Source of the DNA: Micavibrio sp. UBA1672
Lineage (GTDB): Bacteria > Pseudomonadota > Alphaproteobacteria > Micavibrionales > Micavibrionaceae
NCBI GenBank assembly: GCA_002320665.1
Contig: DCKO01000032.1
Span: forward strand, 1-7,719
Length of the DNA stretch: 7,719 nucleotides
Direction of reading: 5' to 3'
Shown here: piece after piece, positions 5,568 to 7,719 of the stretch
How the letters are laid out: the number at the start of each line of letters is the position of its first letter
How positions within the stretch are numbered: the stretch's first letter is position 1
The notes under the pieces: model-generated
What the model saw: only the letters and a program-made list of their open reading frames with translations
Database searches by the model: none
What the model was told of the DNA's origin: nothing
Program-made: the position numbers and the translations under genes

Positions 5568-5804
5568 ATGTTAATGAGAAGCGGCATGAGGGACGTCACA
5601 GAAGGTGAAAAGGACGTCTTTGATATTATCGAGGAATTCTCCGAACTTACTCCAAGACGCAAAGTTTTATTGTGTGATCACCTTTTTACGGAAGGGCGTC
5701 AGGCATTTTACAACACCGTTGAATTGCTCTGGCCGCAATCGAAAGCGCAAGATGCTAAACGATTAGAGAAGTTTTTGTATTCCCTGCGGAATAAATCGCA
5801 TTAG
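5568..5804 (+). CDS. Small soluble helical protein, unknown function (78 aa)
   Basis: Starts at ATG 5568 with a strong Shine-Dalgarno, GAGGGG (5556-5561), six bases upstream; later in-frame ATGs (residues 3 and 7) are worse placed. The product is a charged, probably all-helical cytoplasmic protein with no signal peptide or membrane segment. Notable segments are EGEKDVFDIIEEFSELTPRRKVLLCDHLFTEGRQAFYNTVELLW in the centre and a basic C-terminus RLEKFLYSLRNKSH. One cysteine (residue 36). I do not recognise the family; the size and make-up would suit a small regulator or adaptor, but that is a guess. Its stop overlaps the convergent gene's stop by 4 bp. The good translation signal makes it likely to be expressed. 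Confidence 0.72.
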   Translation: MLMRSGMRDVTEGEKDVFDIIEEFSELTPRRKVLLCDHLFTEGRQAFYNTVELLWPQSKAQDAKRLEKFLYSLRNKSH

Positions 5805-6979
5805 TCTGTAGATGCGGTGCAAAATTCGAGAAGATTGCTCAGAGAGTCATATTTGCAGATTTCTTGGTTGAAGTCTTCTTCTGATAATTGGATCATAATG
5901 TACCAATTAATATTATCAAATCTAAAATTTCTGTATGAAATCAATGAAGGTTTTCCTTCTTGATTGGGCCAGATACGTTCGCCAAAGTCGCTATTCATTA
6001 AGCTTTTTTGATCGGCAATAATGCTGAATTCTGGATACATGGATTTATTTATTAGGTATTTATGACCAGCTTTTAGTTCTCTGTCTTTTTCCCCTAGGGC
6101 ATAAATGTATTCATTATGGTTATAATCGTCATTTGGTTGTAGAAGACGATCAATTTTATCGATTGGCAGGCCAACTGCCAAAAATCCGATTAGCTTGTTT
6201 TCTTGTTCTAGAGGAACTGCAAAATATCCCATAGGAGCATTGCTTGAAGCGGGATAGGGGTGAATATCTATTAAGATTGATTTTTTTGCTGGGTAGTTGT
6301 TTTTTAATTCATTAATGCCTTCTTGTAAAAGTGGGCTAGACAATTTATTGCCAAAAATATTTGTTGCGAAATCTAATTCTTTGAAAACTGAGTAAATAAT
6401 ATTTCCGTCTAAATCGATTAGTAGAAAATCGTAATATTTATTGGCAAGAATAAAATCTCTGAATAAAGGATGATATTTTAAGTGAGTGTCATTGTAAGTG
6501 TAATTAGATTGATTGTTAGAAGCACCATCGTATTTTTCTTTTTGTCCTATTCGGTATGGGTTTTCACTAATATAAAGTTTTTGTAATCTTGCAGATTGAT
6601 TGACTTTCATTTCATCCCAGCCAATTGAAAATTCTTTTAAAGCTTTGATGGTTTCGGGGTTTGATGCAATCGAATTAACTTGCGTTGATATGTCTTTGAA
6701 AAGTTGTTTTAACTGCGTGCTTATATAATTATTTTTGGCAGAGAGTTCTTTTAGCTTAATATTATTTAGGTCTTTTTTAAGCTCGGCTTGAAATTTTTTA
6801 AGATCATCTTTGATGGCGCACTGCGCGGTACATAGCTCAAGATTTTTGTTCAGTTCCGAGATCAGGTTTTTTGTTTTATCGAGATTTTCAATTGTCCTTT
6901 CTATTTCTCTATTTTCTCCGGCTTCGGCGTAAACCGGCAGGAATAATAGAACAATAAAAAGGAGTGTCTTAAATTTCAT
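5801..6979 (-). CDS. Secreted stand-alone Cache-like sensor protein with no output domain
   Basis: A 392-residue protein with a signal peptide (MKFKTLLFIVLLFLPVYAEA, cut near residue 20). Residues about 22-115 are a long charged helix or coiled coil with a CTAQC pair (Cys50, Cys54). Residues about 121-280 resemble the extracellular ligand-binding (Cache/PDC-like) domain of alphaproteobacterial chemoreceptors and cyclases: RLQKLYISENPY, YHPLFRDFILANKYYDFLLIDLDGNIIYSVFKELDFATNIF, ILIDIHPYPASSNAPMGYFAVPL. Residues 290-366 look like a second, membrane-proximal lobe ending NINWYIMIQL. In those receptors a second membrane helix and signalling domain would follow; here the protein ends about 25 residues later with Cys375 and Cys387. 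No transmembrane helix other than the signal is seen. The TAGGTAAGATG junction puts the gltX stop inside its ribosome binding site (5-bp gap), so it is probably co-expressed with gltX. Ligand and partner are unknown. Confidence 0.75.
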   Translation of the reverse strand: MKFKTLLFIVLLFLPVYAEAGENREIERTIENLDKTKNLISELNKNLELCTAQCAIKDDLKKFQAELKKDLNNIKLKELSAKNNYISTQLKQLFKDISTQVNSIASNPETIKALKEFSIGWDEMKVNQSARLQKLYISENPYRIGQKEKYDGASNNQSNYTYNDTHLKYHPLFRDFILANKYYDFLLIDLDGNIIYSVFKELDFATNIFGNKLSSPLLQEGINELKNNYPAKKSILIDIHPYPASSNAPMGYFAVPLEQENKLIGFLAVGLPIDKIDRLLQPNDDYNHNEYIYALGEKDRELKAGHKYLINKSMYPEFSIIADQKSLMNSDFGERIWPNQEGKPSLISYRNFRFDNINWYIMIQLSEEDFNQEICKYDSLSNLLEFCTASTD

Positions 6980-6984
6980 CTTAC

Positions 6985-7719
6985 CTAAGCCGCTTCTTTA
7001 TAACTCATAAGACGTTCTTTGGCTTTTTCGGGGCCGATCAGGAGGAGGAGTTTATCAAGCTCCGGCCCGTGATCCATACCCGTGAGGGCTTGGCGGAGCG
7101 GCATAAAGAGCTGCTTGCCCTTGCGGCCTGTTTTTTCCTTTACGGCGTTGGCCCAAGCCATCCATGTGCTTTCGTCCCACGGCTCGGCGGGGAGGAGTTC
7201 CAGCGCGCTTTCGATGAAGTCAGGGTCTTCGATGACGGGGGAGACGGGGCCCTTGGCGACGTTCCACCAGTCCTTAACATCGCTCAGGCGCTCCAGATTT
7301 GGGCGCACAGCATGCCAGAACTCGTGATCAAGCTCGGCCAAGCCCATATTGGAAAGACGGAGTTGCACATCTTCGAACGGGGTTTCATGCAGAATTTTGG
7401 CGTTTAGGCGGAAGAGTTCATCTGTGTCGAATTTTGGCGTGCCGCGTGAAAACTTCCCGATATCAAAGCTTTTGATGACCTCATCCATATCTGTGAAGAC
7501 TGTTATGGGATCGGATGTGCCAAGGCGCGCTAGCAGGCTGACCACAGCCATATGTTCCAGCCCATCTTCGTCTCTTACGTCTTTCACACTCAGCGAGCCA
7601 AGGCGTTTGGAAAGCTTGCCGCCTTCCTTATCGGAAAGGAGCGGGAGGTGTGCAAATTCAGGGGGCTTTGCGCCCAAGGCTTCGAACATCTGGATGTGGC
7701 AGGCTGTGTTGGAGACGTG
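6985..7719 (-). CDS. gltX: Glutamyl-tRNA synthetase, C-terminal part (5' end outside window)
   Basis: The last 244 residues of a class I glutamyl-tRNA synthetase, which attaches glutamate to tRNA-Glu. The frame continues to the right edge; the added residues read HVSNTACHIQ before MFEALGA, matching the conserved stretch ahead of the second signature. The KMSKS-type ATP loop appears as GGKLSKRLGSLS (Lys at fragment residue about 35). The remainder is the helical anticodon-binding region: SLLARLGTSDPI, FDIGKFSRGTPKFD, LNAKILHE, GRKGKQLFMPLRQALTG, HGPELDKLL. The LSVKDVRDEDGLEHMAVVSLL wording is what I associate with the GltX2-like paralogue common in alphaproteobacteria, which often coexists with a second GltX and GatCAB; tRNA preference cannot be judged here. 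It is noticeably more GC-rich than the gene downstream, which it precedes by 5 bp. Confidence 0.95.
   Translation of the reverse strand, partial: HVSNTACHIQMFEALGAKPPEFAHLPLLSDKEGGKLSKRLGSLSVKDVRDEDGLEHMAVVSLLARLGTSDPITVFTDMDEVIKSFDIGKFSRGTPKFDTDELFRLNAKILHETPFEDVQLRLSNMGLAELDHEFWHAVRPNLERLSDVKDWWNVAKGPVSPVIEDPDFIESALELLPAEPWDESTWMAWANAVKEKTGRKGKQLFMPLRQALTGMDHGPELDKLLLLIGPEKAKERLMSYKEAA

Noticed and set aside
5778..5793. TATTCC-CTGC-GGAATA stem-loop near the end of the 78-residue gene
   Set aside because: A perfect six-base stem but inside coding sequence and not followed by a T run, so not called a terminator.
7069..7407. Plus-strand frames of 112 and 81 residues opposite gltX
   Set aside because: Antisense shadows of a GC-rich conserved synthetase gene.
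1..7719. Search for CRISPR repeats, transposases, tRNA/rRNA genes, integrases, toxin-antitoxin or defence genes
   Set aside because: None found by reading the sequence and frames; no regularly spaced repeats, insertion-sequence ends or tRNA cloverleaf were seen.

Overview
The window looks like an ordinary chromosomal stretch from a moderately AT-rich alphaproteobacterium. That placement rests on three recognisable housekeeping genes whose protein sequences read as alphaproteobacterial: the end of aspartyl-tRNA synthetase (aspS), a cysteine-poor 205-residue ribosomal protein S4 (rpsD), and the end of a glutamyl-tRNA synthetase of the KLSKR / LSVKDVRD type (gltX). A TrmJ/SpoU-type RNA methyltransferase convergent with rpsD is an arrangement I recall from this class. 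I cannot name the genus.

Layout, left to right. (1) 1-580: 3' part of aspS, plus strand. (2) 588-1182: an unrecognised minus-strand gene split into two frames at a run of nine A's; removing one A gives a single 197-residue frame. (3) 1183-1324: a divergent promoter region with a perfect 14-bp palindrome. (4) 1325-1762 (+) and 1755-2399 (-): two small exported cysteine-containing proteins of unknown function whose 3' ends overlap by 8 bp. (5) 2549-2722 (+): a 57-residue Trp-rich putative membrane protein. (6) 2750-3571: rpsD with a good promoter, a leader of about 110 nt containing a hairpin, and a clear intrinsic terminator. (7) 3574-5437, minus: a secreted glycoside-hydrolase-like protein followed 4 bp later by trmJ. 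(8) 5568-5804 (+): a 78-residue helical protein with a strong ribosome binding site. (9) 5801-7719, minus: gltX (its 5' part lies outside the window) followed 5 bp later by a secreted protein that looks like a Cache-type ligand-sensing domain with no output domain.

How the genes relate: the housekeeping genes all serve translation (two aminoacyl-tRNA synthetases, S4 and a predicted tRNA 2'-O-methyltransferase). Between them are poorly conserved, mostly exported accessory proteins. Two of these (the hydrolase-like protein and the Cache-like protein) sit directly in transcription units with trmJ and gltX, so they probably share expression, but nothing shows shared function. I see no mobile element, CRISPR array, tRNA/rRNA gene, phage gene or defence system. 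No gene-free gap exceeds 300 bp if the frameshifted gene is counted. The items most worth following up are the stand-alone Cache-like protein, the A9 frameshift, the 57-residue membrane protein and the hydrolase-like family.
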